64,000 nt of DNA from Alistipes sp. (GCA_017465055.1 JAFTWZ010000001.1:62001-126000); one strand, 5' to 3'. Shown: positions 26,867 through 36,253, numbered from the stretch's first letter. Numbers and translations: made by a program. The notes: generated by a model not told the origin, from the sequence alone.

Positions 26867-27739
26867 ATGATAAAGTCAATGACTGGCTTCGGTAAGGGCG
26901 AGGCCGTATGTGGAGATAAGAAGTTTCGTGTAGAGCTACGCTCGCTAAACTCTAAACAGCTCGATCTAAGCATTAAGATTCCGAGTAAATATCGTGCTGC
27001 CGAGGCCGAGGTGCGCGCTATCGTAGCACGAGAGCTTCAGCGCGGAAAGGTAGACTGCTTCGTCTCGTTCGAGACATCCGTAGCCGAGACCTCGGCACAT
27101 ATAAACGCTGCAGCATTCAAGGCCTATACCGATGAGCTACGCAGGGTGTGCGACGACAATATGATTGCTACAGATGGCGACGCTCTACTAATGACCGTTA
27201 TGCGTATGCCCGATGTTATAACCTCCGAGGAGCAGGAGGTTTCTGACGAGGAGATTCGCGCCATAGTTGCAGCTACCGAGGAGGCAGCACGCCAGCTCGA
27301 CGCCTTCCGCGTGCAGGAGGGCGCTATACTCATTGCCGACCTACTTAAGCGCATAGAGCTTATCGAGGAGTATCGTCGTGCCGTAGAACCATACGAGAGT
27401 GCGCGCGTCGAGACTATCAAGAACCGTATCCGCGAGAATATCCAGAAGATGGCTATCGACGTCGACAGCGCTCGCCTCGAGCAGGAGATGATATTCTATA
27501 TCGAGAAGCTCGACATCACCGAAGAGAAGGTGCGCCTCGACAACCACTGCAACTACTTCCGCGAGGTGGCCGCAACGGAGGATGCTCCAGGCCGCAAGCT
27601 CGGCTTTATTGCCCAGGAGCTCGGCCGCGAGATCAACACTATGGGCTCGAAGTCTAACGAGGCTACGATGCAGCGTTTAGTAGTTCAGATGAAAGATGAG
27701 TTAGAGAAGATTAAAGAGCAGGTGCTCAATATTTTGTAA
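26867..27739 (+). CDS. YicC family endoribonuclease
   Basis: 290 residues. N-terminal YicC domain starts MIKSMTGFGKGEA, the hallmark of the family, and the C-terminal DUF1732 region ends GSKSNEATMQRLVVQMKDELEKIKEQVLNIL in recognisable form. E. coli YicC is an RNase acting on sRNA or mRNA; the same is inferred here. It is the first gene of a six-gene operon and is followed after 2 bp by gmk, a linkage seen in many bacteria. Confidence 0.94.
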   Translation: MIKSMTGFGKGEAVCGDKKFRVELRSLNSKQLDLSIKIPSKYRAAEAEVRAIVARELQRGKVDCFVSFETSVAETSAHINAAAFKAYTDELRRVCDDNMIATDGDALLMTVMRMPDVITSEEQEVSDEEIRAIVAATEEAARQLDAFRVQEGAILIADLLKRIELIEEYRRAVEPYESARVETIKNRIRENIQKMAIDVDSARLEQEMIFYIEKLDITEEKVRLDNHCNYFREVAATEDAPGRKLGFIAQELGREINTMGSKSNEATMQRLVVQMKDELEKIKEQVLNIL

Positions 27740-27741
27740 CT

Positions 27742-28311
27742 ATGGGTAATACACGAAAACTGATTATATTTTCAGCCCCCAGCGGCTCGGGCAAGACCAC
27801 TATCGTACGTGAGCTTTTGAAGCGATTCGATTGCTTCGAGTTCTCAATATCGGCGACATCGCGCCAGCCACGAGGCCAGGAGCAGAATGGCATAGACTAC
27901 TACTTTATGTCCAACGACGAGTTCCGCAGTCGTGTCGAGCGAGACGAGTTTGTAGAGTGGGAGGAGGTATATGCTGGCACCTGCTATGGCACGCTCAAGA
28001 GCGAGATGGAGCGCATATGGAACAATGGCAACGTAATCATCTTCGATGTCGACGTTATGGGTGGCATCAACCTTAAGCAGCTCTTTGGCGATAATGCCTG
28101 CTCGATATTCATTATGCCCCCATCAGTCGAGGAGCTCGAGCGCAGACTGCGTGGTCGAGGGACAGACGCCGAGGAGGTCATTGCCAAGCGCATAGCCAAA
28201 GCCGAGTTCGAGCTATCGAAGGCTACGGAGTTTGACTTTAAGGTCGTAAACGACGACCTGCAGACGGCTGTAGACGAGACTGCGGCCATAATTACAAATT
28301 TCTTAAAGTAA
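27742..28311 (+). CDS. gmk: Guanylate kinase
   Basis: 189 residues. Phosphorylates GMP to GDP with ATP. The P-loop SAPSGSGKTT is at residues 10-19, the GMP-binding segment SATSRQPRGQEQNGIDY follows near residue 37, and the FDVDVMGGINLK strand lies near 100. Normal length. It lies between yicC and nadD with spacings of 2 and 8 bp, so it is co-transcribed. Confidence 0.97.
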   Translation: MGNTRKLIIFSAPSGSGKTTIVRELLKRFDCFEFSISATSRQPRGQEQNGIDYYFMSNDEFRSRVERDEFVEWEEVYAGTCYGTLKSEMERIWNNGNVIIFDVDVMGGINLKQLFGDNACSIFIMPPSVEELERRLRGRGTDAEEVIAKRIAKAEFELSKATEFDFKVVNDDLQTAVDETAAIITNFLK

Positions 28312-28319
28312 AGGAATAT

Positions 28320-29135
28320 ATGAAAAAACGTATGTTGCTATATTTCGGCTCGTTTGACCCAGTGCACAACGGCCATATAGCTCTCGCAGAATATGCCATT
28401 GAGAAGAACCTTGCAGACGAGGTGGCGTTGGTAATATCGCCACAAAACCCCTTCAAGGCCGACATCCTGCAGACGCCAGAGTATACACGCTACGAGATGA
28501 CCGATATGGCCTGTAAGGCATCGAAATACCCCGAAAGGATAAAGCCTTCGGTTGTAGAGTTTGTACTCGAAAAACCTTCGTACACAATCAATACTCTCGA
28601 TTATCTCAAGGAGAATCACGGTGACGAGATGGAGTTTGCGATTATCACTGGAAGCGACATATGGTCGCGCTTCGACGAGTGGCGAGAGTATGAGCGTATC
28701 TTGGCCGAGTATAAGATATATGTCTACCCACGCAAGGATTTCGAGGTAGAGAAGTTTGCCGACCGTGTGACCATCCTGAGCGATGCGCCATTTGTGGAGT
28801 ACTCATCTACGGAGGTACGTGGTCGTGCTGAGCGTGGCGAAGATATCTCGACAATGGTAGCACCAGAGGTTGCCGACTACATAGTAAAAAACCAGCTTTG
28901 GACCTCGGCTGGCCGTATCGTACGCCTCACGGCTATGATTGACGGTGGCGATGAGCGTGCAGAGCTATTTATCGAGCGCGGCAAGAGCTACTTCCAGCAT
29001 AACGAGTGGGGCAAGGCCATTAACGACTTTAAGCGCGCGATGACTATAGACCCCGAGAACGAGGAGGCTAAGCAGTTGCACGATATGGTCTACGAGATAC
29101 TATCATTTAGATACAAAGATATTTACAATCCATAA
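28320..29135 (+). CDS. nadD: Nicotinate-nucleotide adenylyltransferase with C-terminal TPR
   Basis: 271 residues. The first ~195 are the NadD Rossmann domain: FGSFDPVHNGHIAL with the HxGH motif at 17-20 and the late motif VEYSSTEVRGRAERGEDI. It transfers AMP to nicotinate mononucleotide in NAD synthesis. The last ~70 residues are not part of the standard enzyme: they contain one clear tetratricopeptide unit (FIERGKSYFQHNEWGKAIND). The fusion is unusual and may mediate protein contacts. Third gene of the yicC operon. Confidence 0.93.
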   Translation: MKKRMLLYFGSFDPVHNGHIALAEYAIEKNLADEVALVISPQNPFKADILQTPEYTRYEMTDMACKASKYPERIKPSVVEFVLEKPSYTINTLDYLKENHGDEMEFAIITGSDIWSRFDEWREYERILAEYKIYVYPRKDFEVEKFADRVTILSDAPFVEYSSTEVRGRAERGEDISTMVAPEVADYIVKNQLWTSAGRIVRLTAMIDGGDERAELFIERGKSYFQHNEWGKAINDFKRAMTIDPENEEAKQLHDMVYEILSFRYKDIYNP

Positions 29136-29146
29136 TAGCTGAGGCA

Positions 29147-29722
29147 ATGATTGAGATTGATGATAAGATTGTTAGCTTAGATATACTTAAGGAGTGCTTT
29201 AGCTGCGATTTAGGTCACTGCAAGGGCATCTGCTGCGTAGAGGGCGACGCAGGAGCTCCGCTCGGCATCGACGAGGTAGACATCCTCGAGCAGGAGTGGG
29301 AGAACTACGCCCCCTATATGACCGAGGAGGGCAGAGCGGCTATCGAGGAGCAGGGATTTATGGTTGTCGACATCGACGGCGACTACACCACGCCATTGGT
29401 TGATGGAGGAGCGTGCGCCTATGCATTCGAGGAGAATGGAATCACGTTCTGCGCCATTGAGCGCGCCTACCGCGAGGGTAAGTGTTCATTCCTTAAGCCT
29501 ATATCGTGTCACCTCTACCCTATCAGAGTTATGCGTTTCCGCAATGGCACGGTAGGACTTAACTACCATCGCTGGGCAGTCTGCAGCTCGGCACGCGAGT
29601 GTGGCAAGGGTCTTGGAATTGCCGTATATCAGGGTCTTAAAGAGCCTATAACGCGCGCCTTTGGCGAGGAGTTCTACAAACAGTTAGAGCTTGCCGATGA
29701 GATGCTAAAAGAGTCTAAGTAA
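29147..29722 (+). CDS. DUF3109 family cysteine-rich protein
   Basis: 191 residues, cytosolic. Cysteines are clustered near the N-terminus (CFSCDLGHCKGICC) and again in CSFLKPISCHLYP and AVCSSARECGKG, a pattern typical of DUF3109/YkgJ-like metal-binding proteins that probably hold zinc or an Fe-S cluster. Function not established. It is the fourth gene of the operon, 11 bp after nadD. I see no missing ligand relative to the family pattern. Confidence 0.9.
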   Translation: MIEIDDKIVSLDILKECFSCDLGHCKGICCVEGDAGAPLGIDEVDILEQEWENYAPYMTEEGRAAIEEQGFMVVDIDGDYTTPLVDGGACAYAFEENGITFCAIERAYREGKCSFLKPISCHLYPIRVMRFRNGTVGLNYHRWAVCSSARECGKGLGIAVYQGLKEPITRAFGEEFYKQLELADEMLKESK

Positions 29723-29753
29723 CAAGACTTAAACGAGTAACAACTAAAGATTT

Positions 29754-30791
29754 ATGAGATATTTATTTTTGTGCTTAGCACTATGTTTTGCTCTAAGTGC
29801 ATCAGCCCAAGAGACTGAGATTACGGCGGCAGATAGCCTTATGCGCGACAGCATTAAGGTGGAGGCTACGGATACAGCCAAGAGAGATGATATGGTAGCA
29901 CCCGTACGCCCCGTAAGGACCTTAGGCAAGGTGGCAGTTATCGACACTTTAGCAACTGAGAGCAAGCACATAAGCATCGTACTCTTTAACGACAACACCT
30001 GGCGTTACGTACTTTCTGAGGAGTACAAGAGAGACTCGGAGGTATTCAGCGACCACTGGGATACATCGGCAACGCACGCATACAAGGATGTGGAGCTAAA
30101 TTCGCTACCCGAGGCTATACCTATCGCGCTTGTCGACTCATTGGAGGGTTATCACTACCCCTATATTGGCCGTATCACCTCGCGCTACGGGCCACGTCGT
30201 GGCCGCGCACACCAGGGTCTCGATATAGCACTTAAGACTGGCGACCCTGTATACGCTACGTTCGATGGCAAGGTACGCTTCTCGAAGGCGGCAGGCAACT
30301 ACGGCAACCTTATCGTCATACGTCATAACAATGGCTTGGAGACCTACTACGCCCACCTCTCACAGCGCGACGTGGAGGCTGGCGACTGGGTGGTCGCAGG
30401 GCAGCAGATAGGCCTCGGTGGTAGCACTGGTAGAAGCACTGGCCCGCACCTCCATTTCGAGGTGAGATACCGCGGACAGTCGTTTGACCCAGAGCGTATT
30501 ATTGACTTCAAAACTGGAGACCTACGCCGCGACGAGTTGCTGCTTAAGCGTCGCCATTTCAGCATATACGCCAAGTATGAGCAGGACTTCGACGAGGAGG
30601 TGGAGATAGCTAAGCAGGACGAGGCGGAGCGTAAGGCTGCCGCCGCTGTTCAGTACCACACCATCCGCTCGGGCGACACCCTCGGAGCACTGGCCCGTAA
30701 GTATGGCACTACGGTGACACGCCTATGCCAGCTCAACGGCATCAAGTCGACAACCATTCTCCGTATTGGTCAGCGACTTAGGGTAAGATAA
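29754..30791 (+). CDS. M23 peptidase with LysM domain
   Basis: 345 residues; signal peptide ending SASAQ near residue 19. The M23 (lysostaphin-type) domain spans about 140-245 with zinc ligands in HQGLD (near 155) and HLHFE (near 230). A LysM domain (about 300-345, YHTIRSGDTLGALARKYGTT) binds peptidoglycan. The order M23 then LysM is reversed relative to many NlpD/EnvC proteins. Since zinc ligands are intact it is probably an active endopeptidase, or a septal amidase activator. It precedes the GH20 gene in the operon. Confidence 0.93.
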   Translation: MRYLFLCLALCFALSASAQETEITAADSLMRDSIKVEATDTAKRDDMVAPVRPVRTLGKVAVIDTLATESKHISIVLFNDNTWRYVLSEEYKRDSEVFSDHWDTSATHAYKDVELNSLPEAIPIALVDSLEGYHYPYIGRITSRYGPRRGRAHQGLDIALKTGDPVYATFDGKVRFSKAAGNYGNLIVIRHNNGLETYYAHLSQRDVEAGDWVVAGQQIGLGGSTGRSTGPHLHFEVRYRGQSFDPERIIDFKTGDLRRDELLLKRRHFSIYAKYEQDFDEEVEIAKQDEAERKAAAAVQYHTIRSGDTLGALARKYGTTVTRLCQLNGIKSTTILRIGQRLRVR

Positions 30792-30813
30792 TAAAACCAT
30801 AAGTTTACATCTA

Positions 30814-33072
30814 ATGCGCATAGCAAAGCATATATTCGTGGTAGTGGTCATCGTAGCAACGATGGCCATTACTGCTACGTTGGCCCTATCGTCGGAGCGC
30901 AGTGCGGAGGCCTCAAACGAAACAGTGTTAGAGCTCCAGTACACCACACACCCCGAAGATAGTGTCGCAATACCTGCGCTTATACCCCACCCTCGAAGTG
31001 TAGTCGCTCACGAGGGTAGCTGTCAGATAGAGCATAGCGCAAGGATAGGATACGGCGCCGAGGAGCTACTCCCTGCAGCCAAATACTTAGCTAACCACCT
31101 CGGACTGCAGGTGTCGGACAAGCGCAGTGCCATAATGCTCACCTACGACCCTGCTATGCAGGGCGAAGAGTATCGCATATCGATTGGTCAGAGTGGCGTA
31201 TGGGTGGTTGGAGGCTGCTACGCTGGCCTATTTAACGGTATCACGACACTTCTGCAACTACTACCCAACGAAGTATATAATGGAACGCTGAGCTACCCTA
31301 TAAGCCTACCAAACTGCGATATATACGACTCTCCGCGCTGGGAGTATCGAGGCTTTATGCTCGACGTATGTCGCACGTGGATGGATAAGGAGGCAGTGAT
31401 GGCATTTATCGACCTGTTGGCCTACCACAAGATTAATACCCTACGCCTGCACCTAACCGACGACGAGGCGTGGCGCATAGAGATTAAGTCGCACCCAGAG
31501 CTTGCGCTCGAGGGTGGCTTTCGTGGTGGCGATAGTCCCATATGGCCTCGCTACGGCAAGTGGAACGAGCGTTGGGGTGGATACTATACGCAGGAGGATA
31601 TGCGCCAAATTATAGCGTATGCTCGCCAGCGCAACATAACCATCATCCCCGAGATAGACCTACCAGGACACAGCCTCTGCATAGCTACGCTACACCCCGA
31701 GATATTGTGCGACTACAAGGCAAACACCTCGCGAGCCTTCGGTTACGACACGCGCACGGCATTCTGTGCATCGAGCGAGGAGAACTACGCCCTGCTCGAC
31801 GATATCCTTCGAGAGGTATGCGCGCTCTTCGAGTCGGAGTACATACACATCGGTGGCGACGAGGTAGACGTGTCGCAGTGGCGCCGCTGTCCAAATTGCC
31901 AGTCGCTGATGCGCCAGAGGGCGATGGAGACTACCGAGGAGCTGCAACACTACTTCGTTTCGAGGGTCTCGGAGATAGTATCGTCATACGGCAAGCGTGC
32001 GGCGGTGTGGAACGAGGCTATCGAGGGAGGACGACTCTTGGGCGATACGCGCGTATATTGCTGGGAGGGTATCAAGGAGTCACGCCAGTCGGCAGCGGCC
32101 GCTTACCGCACCATAGTGATGCCTGGCCAGTACTTCTACTTCGATATGAAGCAGAGCCAGCGCGAGCCTGGCCACGACTGGGCAGCGATATTCGACTGGA
32201 CTAAAGTCTACAATTTTTCGCTCGAGGGCGTAGGCTTTACCTCGGAGGAGATTGCAAATGTCGAGGGCTTGGAGGCGTCGTTCTTTAGCGAGCTATACGC
32301 CTCGCACAACCCCGAGAGTGCCGACTACCTCCATTACCAAACCTTCCCACGTATGGTCGCCTTTAGCGAGATAGCGTGGATAGATGCCAGCGAGTGCGAT
32401 ACCGATACATTCTACCAGCGCATAGTGGCTCACTATGACAGGTTGGATGCTATGGGTGTGGCCTACAGACTTATGCCGCCTAAGGTAGAGTATGCTGGGG
32501 GTAAGCTAAGCGCCTCAACCGATGATGGAAGTAAATTATACTACTACGTTGAGCCTGAGAATATAGAGACTGAATATCGTGAGCCAATAGTTACCTCAAC
32601 ACCAGCACGCTACTCGTTTATCTCGCGCAGGGGCAAGGCCTCGTCGCCTAAGGCCGCAGTGGAGGCGCACTTTAGGACTATTACGCCCAAATTCGACATA
32701 ACATCGTCGATGTCAGATAGCGAAAAATTCTCGTTCGACAAGGCCGAGGGCTATGGCCGTTTGGCACGCACCACGCGTGCGGCAGATGTTGGCGACTGGG
32801 TGATGTTCACCTTCGCGGAGCCTGTCGAGTGCCGCCGTATGAAGGTATCAACGGGCAACTTCCAGCTTCCGCGCTACACCTTCGAGAATGGCTTTGTAGA
32901 GGTGAGCTACGACGGCCACACATTTGAGCGCGTGGGCGATATAGAGTGTGGTGGCTTAGTCATAGAGTCGCCAAAGCGCGCTATAAAGTGCGTGAGGATT
33001 ACCTCAACGTCGCGTGGCAATGGCGCCGAGTGGGTATCGATACAGCCACCTACGATATGGCCCAAATTGTAG
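30814..33072 (+). CDS. Beta-N-acetylhexosaminidase, GH20
   Basis: 752 residues. An N-terminal hydrophobic segment (about 8-30) serves as signal or anchor. The GH20b domain starts LIPHPRSVVAHEG, then the catalytic barrel YRGFMLDVCRTW near 185. The active-site pair lies in HIGGDEVD near residue 346 and the motif TLHPEIL precedes it. The C-terminal ~100 residues form a discoidin-like beta domain (VEVSYDGHTFERVGDIECGG). It removes terminal GlcNAc or GalNAc from glycans or muropeptides. Last gene of the operon; combined with the M23 enzyme a peptidoglycan or glycan role is likely. Confidence 0.95.
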   Translation: MRIAKHIFVVVVIVATMAITATLALSSERSAEASNETVLELQYTTHPEDSVAIPALIPHPRSVVAHEGSCQIEHSARIGYGAEELLPAAKYLANHLGLQVSDKRSAIMLTYDPAMQGEEYRISIGQSGVWVVGGCYAGLFNGITTLLQLLPNEVYNGTLSYPISLPNCDIYDSPRWEYRGFMLDVCRTWMDKEAVMAFIDLLAYHKINTLRLHLTDDEAWRIEIKSHPELALEGGFRGGDSPIWPRYGKWNERWGGYYTQEDMRQIIAYARQRNITIIPEIDLPGHSLCIATLHPEILCDYKANTSRAFGYDTRTAFCASSEENYALLDDILREVCALFESEYIHIGGDEVDVSQWRRCPNCQSLMRQRAMETTEELQHYFVSRVSEIVSSYGKRAAVWNEAIEGGRLLGDTRVYCWEGIKESRQSAAAAYRTIVMPGQYFYFDMKQSQREPGHDWAAIFDWTKVYNFSLEGVGFTSEEIANVEGLEASFFSELYASHNPESADYLHYQTFPRMVAFSEIAWIDASECDTDTFYQRIVAHYDRLDAMGVAYRLMPPKVEYAGGKLSASTDDGSKLYYYVEPENIETEYREPIVTSTPARYSFISRRGKASSPKAAVEAHFRTITPKFDITSSMSDSEKFSFDKAEGYGRLARTTRAADVGDWVMFTFAEPVECRRMKVSTGNFQLPRYTFENGFVEVSYDGHTFERVGDIECGGLVIESPKRAIKCVRITSTSRGNGAEWVSIQPPTIWPKL

Positions 33073-33073
33073 G

Positions 33074-33583
33074 CTACTCCTCGTTGGCCTCACTCGCCAT
33101 AATCATCAGCGCACGTGGTATATGACAGTAGCCTGCTGGATTCTTAGTCAAATAGTCCTGGTGATACTCCTCGGCAGGATAGTAACACCTAAGTCGCTCG
33201 ACCTCGACAGCCAAAGGCTCGCCTACGAATCGCTCAATATGGGCATAGACCTCCATAATTAGTGGCAGGTCATCTGCCGCAGTATAGTATATGCCCGTGC
33301 GGTAGCGCGTACCGAAGTCGCCACCCTGATGATTCAACGCCGTAGGGTCTATAGAGCGGAAGTATAACTCAAGGAGCAATCCGAGGCCCACGACATCGGG
33401 GTCGTAGACAACCTTTACGGTCTCTGCATAACCCGTTCTATCGGTATAAACCTCCTCGTACGAGGGCGATGGCGTATCGCCATTAGCATATCCAGCCTCG
33501 CTTGATATGACACCGCGTATCTGCTTGAAGTAGTGCTGCGTACCCCAGAAGCACCCTCCTGCAAAGTATATCTCTTTAGTCAT
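33074..33583 (-). CDS. msrA: Peptide-methionine (S)-S-oxide reductase
   Basis: 169 residues. The catalytic motif GGCFWGTQHYF is at residues 9-19 with its active cysteine, followed by the family motifs SEAGYANGD and PTALNHQGGDFGTRYR. It reduces the S epimer of methionine sulfoxide. No MsrB domain is fused and no C-terminal recycling cysteine pair is seen beyond CHIPRALM. It converges on the GH20 gene with only one base between the stop codons, so transcripts overlap. Confidence 0.95.
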   Translation of the reverse strand: MTKEIYFAGGCFWGTQHYFKQIRGVISSEAGYANGDTPSPSYEEVYTDRTGYAETVKVVYDPDVVGLGLLLELYFRSIDPTALNHQGGDFGTRYRTGIYYTAADDLPLIMEVYAHIERFVGEPLAVEVERLRCYYPAEEYHQDYLTKNPAGYCHIPRALMIMASEANEE

Positions 33584-33633
33584 CGTCGTATTCGTTTATA
33601 TCGCGTAAAGTACAATTATTGCGCCTCAATGGT

Positions 33634-33930
33634 TTATCGTCCGAAGATATGGCGCAGGGCGGCGATGGGGTCGTAGATTATCATACGTGGCCCTGCCCAG
33701 CGCATTATCTGGCGTATCCTATCGCGCATATCGGGCTTATAGCAGTGTATCTTACACCGCTTACACTGAGGCTTACCATCGCCAAACTTACACCCATCGA
33801 GCCTGCGATGTGCATAGCTCTCCAGAGCACGATACTCCTCCGAGGGACTCGCCATACCAAGCCGATGACGGCAATATAGTTCAATCATACGGCTGACAAC
33901 CTGTTTCTCTCGATCTATTCTACGTCCCAT
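33634..33930 (-). CDS. YgbA-like (nitrous-oxide-stimulated promoter family) protein
   Basis: 98 residues, cytosolic and basic. It carries the YgbA_NO pattern: an N-terminal helix REKQVVSRMIELYCRHRLG, a cysteine cluster CKFGDGKPQCKRCKIHCYKP and a C-terminal RQIMRWAGPRMIIYDPIAALRH motif. In E. coli, ygbA is controlled by the NO sensor NsrR, and the cysteines probably bind metal. Here it lies close to msrA and a flavodiiron gene, consistent with a stress role, though linkage is not an operon. Confidence 0.85.
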   Translation of the reverse strand: MGRRIDREKQVVSRMIELYCRHRLGMASPSEEYRALESYAHRRLDGCKFGDGKPQCKRCKIHCYKPDMRDRIRQIMRWAGPRMIIYDPIAALRHIFGR

Positions 33931-34030
33931 TCACATTAATTCTTTGAGCAAATATAGAAAATTATATTCATTTACACAAATATTAGCTCGTGGCCTAAAA
34001 AATGATTACCTTTGCTATAACATAACTAAA

Positions 34031-34106
34031 AAGCTGTTTTGAATTTTATTGAAAGAGTTTGTTCGTTGCTGCAAAAGATAATCTTGAAATAAAATTCAAA
34101 CAGCTT
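34031..34106 (+). promoter_or_regulatory. Long hairpin in the DUF1295 gene leader
   Basis: AAGCTGTTTTGAATTTTATT (34031-34050) pairs with AATAAAATTCAAACAGCTT (34088-34106) with one bulged base, loop of about 37 nt. A TACCTTTG -7 box at 34007-34014 is just upstream, so the hairpin lies in the 5' leader. No T run follows. Confidence 0.6.
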
Positions 34107-34122
34107 CTAAAAACATAGTACT

Positions 34123-34926
34123 ATGAGCTACTTATTACTACTATTGGCCATCTCGTTTGCAGTGTCGGCAGTGGGATGGATATACTTTATCTACTTCTTT
34201 AGCATCGGCTACGGATTCTCAATCTCGGCCCTGGCGGTAGCCTCGGCCATACTCTTCTACGACCAGCTAACGCTCCCTGCCGTAATTCTCCTCGGCACGC
34301 TATTTATCTACGGCATACGCCTGGCGATGTATCTACTGCTGCGCGAGCGACGCTCGGCATCGTACAAGAAGATTCTCTACCAGCCAGCCAATACCACGCG
34401 CAAACCACTGATTGCAATGCTGATGATATGGATATCGTGCGCGCTGCTCTACGTAGGTCAGATAAGCCCCATAACCTTCTACCTGAGCAATGCTGCCGCA
34501 GGCCTCGACGTATGCCCACTATGGGCGTGGATAGGCGCCGTAGTAGCAGCCATAGGTGTCATCATAGAGATTATCGCCGACGCGCAGAAGAGCGCGGCCA
34601 AGCGTATCAACGCCTCGCGCTTTGTCGATAGCGGACTTTACCGCATAGTGCGCTGCCCCAACTACTTTGGTGAGGTGCTGATGTGGACGGGTAGCTACAT
34701 AATAACCATAGGCGCTGCAGCTTCGGCCTGGCAGTGGGTAATCGCCTCGCTGGGCTACGCAGGCATAGTATACGTTATGTTCAGCGGAGCACGCCGCCTC
34801 GAGCTGCGACAGGAGGAGAACTACGGCGCCGACCCCGAATTCAGAGCATACATCAAGCGCACGCCTCTTATCCTCCCACTGATACCCATATACACCCTCG
34901 CTAAGCATAGCTGGCTCAAGGGATAG
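34123..34926 (+). CDS. DUF1295 integral membrane protein (steroid 5-alpha-reductase-like)
   Basis: 267 residues with six or seven hydrophobic segments. The C-terminal half carries the signature of isoprenylcysteine methyltransferase / 5-alpha-reductase relatives: SRFVDSGLYRIVRCPNYFGEVLMW, then a GARRLELRQEENYG motif and a C-terminal YIKRTPLILPLIP. The nicotinamide- or SAM-binding residues of true enzymes cannot be assigned by eye. Substrate unknown; probably an NADPH-dependent lipid or polyprenyl reductase. It stands alone, with a long leader hairpin upstream and a terminator after it. Confidence 0.9.
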   Translation: MSYLLLLLAISFAVSAVGWIYFIYFFSIGYGFSISALAVASAILFYDQLTLPAVILLGTLFIYGIRLAMYLLLRERRSASYKKILYQPANTTRKPLIAMLMIWISCALLYVGQISPITFYLSNAAAGLDVCPLWAWIGAVVAAIGVIIEIIADAQKSAAKRINASRFVDSGLYRIVRCPNYFGEVLMWTGSYIITIGAAASAWQWVIASLGYAGIVYVMFSGARRLELRQEENYGADPEFRAYIKRTPLILPLIPIYTLAKHSWLKG

Positions 34927-34955
34927 GGGGCAATACCCAAGCATCGAGAGACAGA

Positions 34956-34986
34956 CAAGGCTCGTTCCACCACAGAACGAGCCTTG
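34956..34986. terminator. Bidirectional terminator
   Basis: Perfect stem CAAGGCTCGTTC / GAACGAGCCTTG at 34956-34967 and 34975-34986, 7-base loop, between convergent genes. The short T tracts are modest. Confidence 0.9.
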
Positions 34987-35010
34987 CTATTTACATATCG
35001 CGCGGTATTA

Positions 35011-36174
35011 CTACTCGAGCATCTTATCGGCCAAAGCCTCCAAAGCAGCCATATCCGATGGTTTCATACGCGACATAATAGTCACCTGGCTATCTACCAC
35101 CGTAACATCCTTGAATTTATCGATTATGGCACGCATAGCGCGAGCTGCTGTAGGTGCCCACGAGCCATTCTCAATAATACCGATACGGCGCTTGCTGAAG
35201 CCCTTGATAGAGAGGTGGTACAAGAAGTCGTGCATAGGAGGGAATACATCGCCATCGTAAGAGGCAGCAGCCACAACAAGACGGCTATATCTGTATGAAT
35301 CCTCAATAGCCTTAGCCATATCCGAGCGCGAGAGGTCATAGACAACAACCTTCATATCGCTCTTAGCACGAAGCATATCGGCAAACGTGCGAGCCACCTC
35401 GGCAGTGTTGCCGTGGATAGAGGCATAGGCAACAACTACGCCCTCCTCCTCTGGCTCATACTTGCTCCAGGTATCGTAGAGGCCGATATAGTAGCCCAAA
35501 TTCTCGGTGAGCACTGGGCCGTGCAGTGGGCAGATGATGGCGATATCGAGCTGCGACGCCTTCTTGAGCAGCGCCTGAACAGGTGCGCCATACTTACCAC
35601 AGATGTTGATATAGTAGCGACGAGCCTCGTCGGTCCACTCCTCGTTGCAAGACAACGCTCCGAACTTACCGAAGCCATCGGCCGAGAAGAGCACCTTCTC
35701 CGAGCTCTCGTAAGTAACCATAACCTCGGGCCAGTGCACCATAGGAGCCATAGCGAAATGGAGCGTGTGGCTACCAAGTGCAAGAGTATCGCCCTCCTTA
35801 ACTCCCGAGATGCGGCCCTCGAGCTCAACGTCGAAGAAGAACTGAGGCATCATCTTCACAGCCTTATCCGAGGCTACGACCTGCACCTGTGGATAGCGCG
35901 CCAAGAACTTAGCGATAGAGCCTGCGTGATCAGGCTCGAGGTGCTGAACTACAAGGTAGTCTGGAGTACGACCATCAAGAGCCTTCTCGAGGTTATCGAG
36001 CCACTCGTCACACTTGCGAAGGTCAACGGTATCCATCACCGCCACCTTTTCGTCGAGGATAAGATATGAATTATACGACACGCCATTGGGCACCAAATAC
36101 TGGCTCTCGAAGAGATCTATATCGGTATCGTCAACACCAATATAGACTATGGAATTGGTTACATTCTTAATCAT
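35011..36174 (-). CDS. Flavodiiron protein (A-type flavoprotein)
   Basis: 387 residues. A beta-lactamase-like diiron domain (1-250) has ligands in HLEPDHAG (near 77), VHWPE, SADGFG and LHGP, all present. A C-terminal flavodoxin domain (about 252-387) begins VVVAYASIHGNTAEV. It should reduce O2 or NO using electrons from a rubredoxin or reductase; no rubredoxin domain is fused, but a free rubredoxin gene is at 63671. All expected ligands are intact, so it is probably active. Minus-strand, divergent from the zinc uptake genes. Confidence 0.95.
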   Translation of the reverse strand: MIKNVTNSIVYIGVDDTDIDLFESQYLVPNGVSYNSYLILDEKVAVMDTVDLRKCDEWLDNLEKALDGRTPDYLVVQHLEPDHAGSIAKFLARYPQVQVVASDKAVKMMPQFFFDVELEGRISGVKEGDTLALGSHTLHFAMAPMVHWPEVMVTYESSEKVLFSADGFGKFGALSCNEEWTDEARRYYINICGKYGAPVQALLKKASQLDIAIICPLHGPVLTENLGYYIGLYDTWSKYEPEEEGVVVAYASIHGNTAEVARTFADMLRAKSDMKVVVYDLSRSDMAKAIEDSYRYSRLVVAAASYDGDVFPPMHDFLYHLSIKGFSKRRIGIIENGSWAPTAARAMRAIIDKFKDVTVVDSQVTIMSRMKPSDMAALEALADKMLE

Positions 36175-36253
36175 TTTGCATAAGTTTTACAGTTCTTGGC
36201 ACAAATATCTTAATTTTTTGTAGATAAAACAAAATTTACGAGCACTTTTTTTT

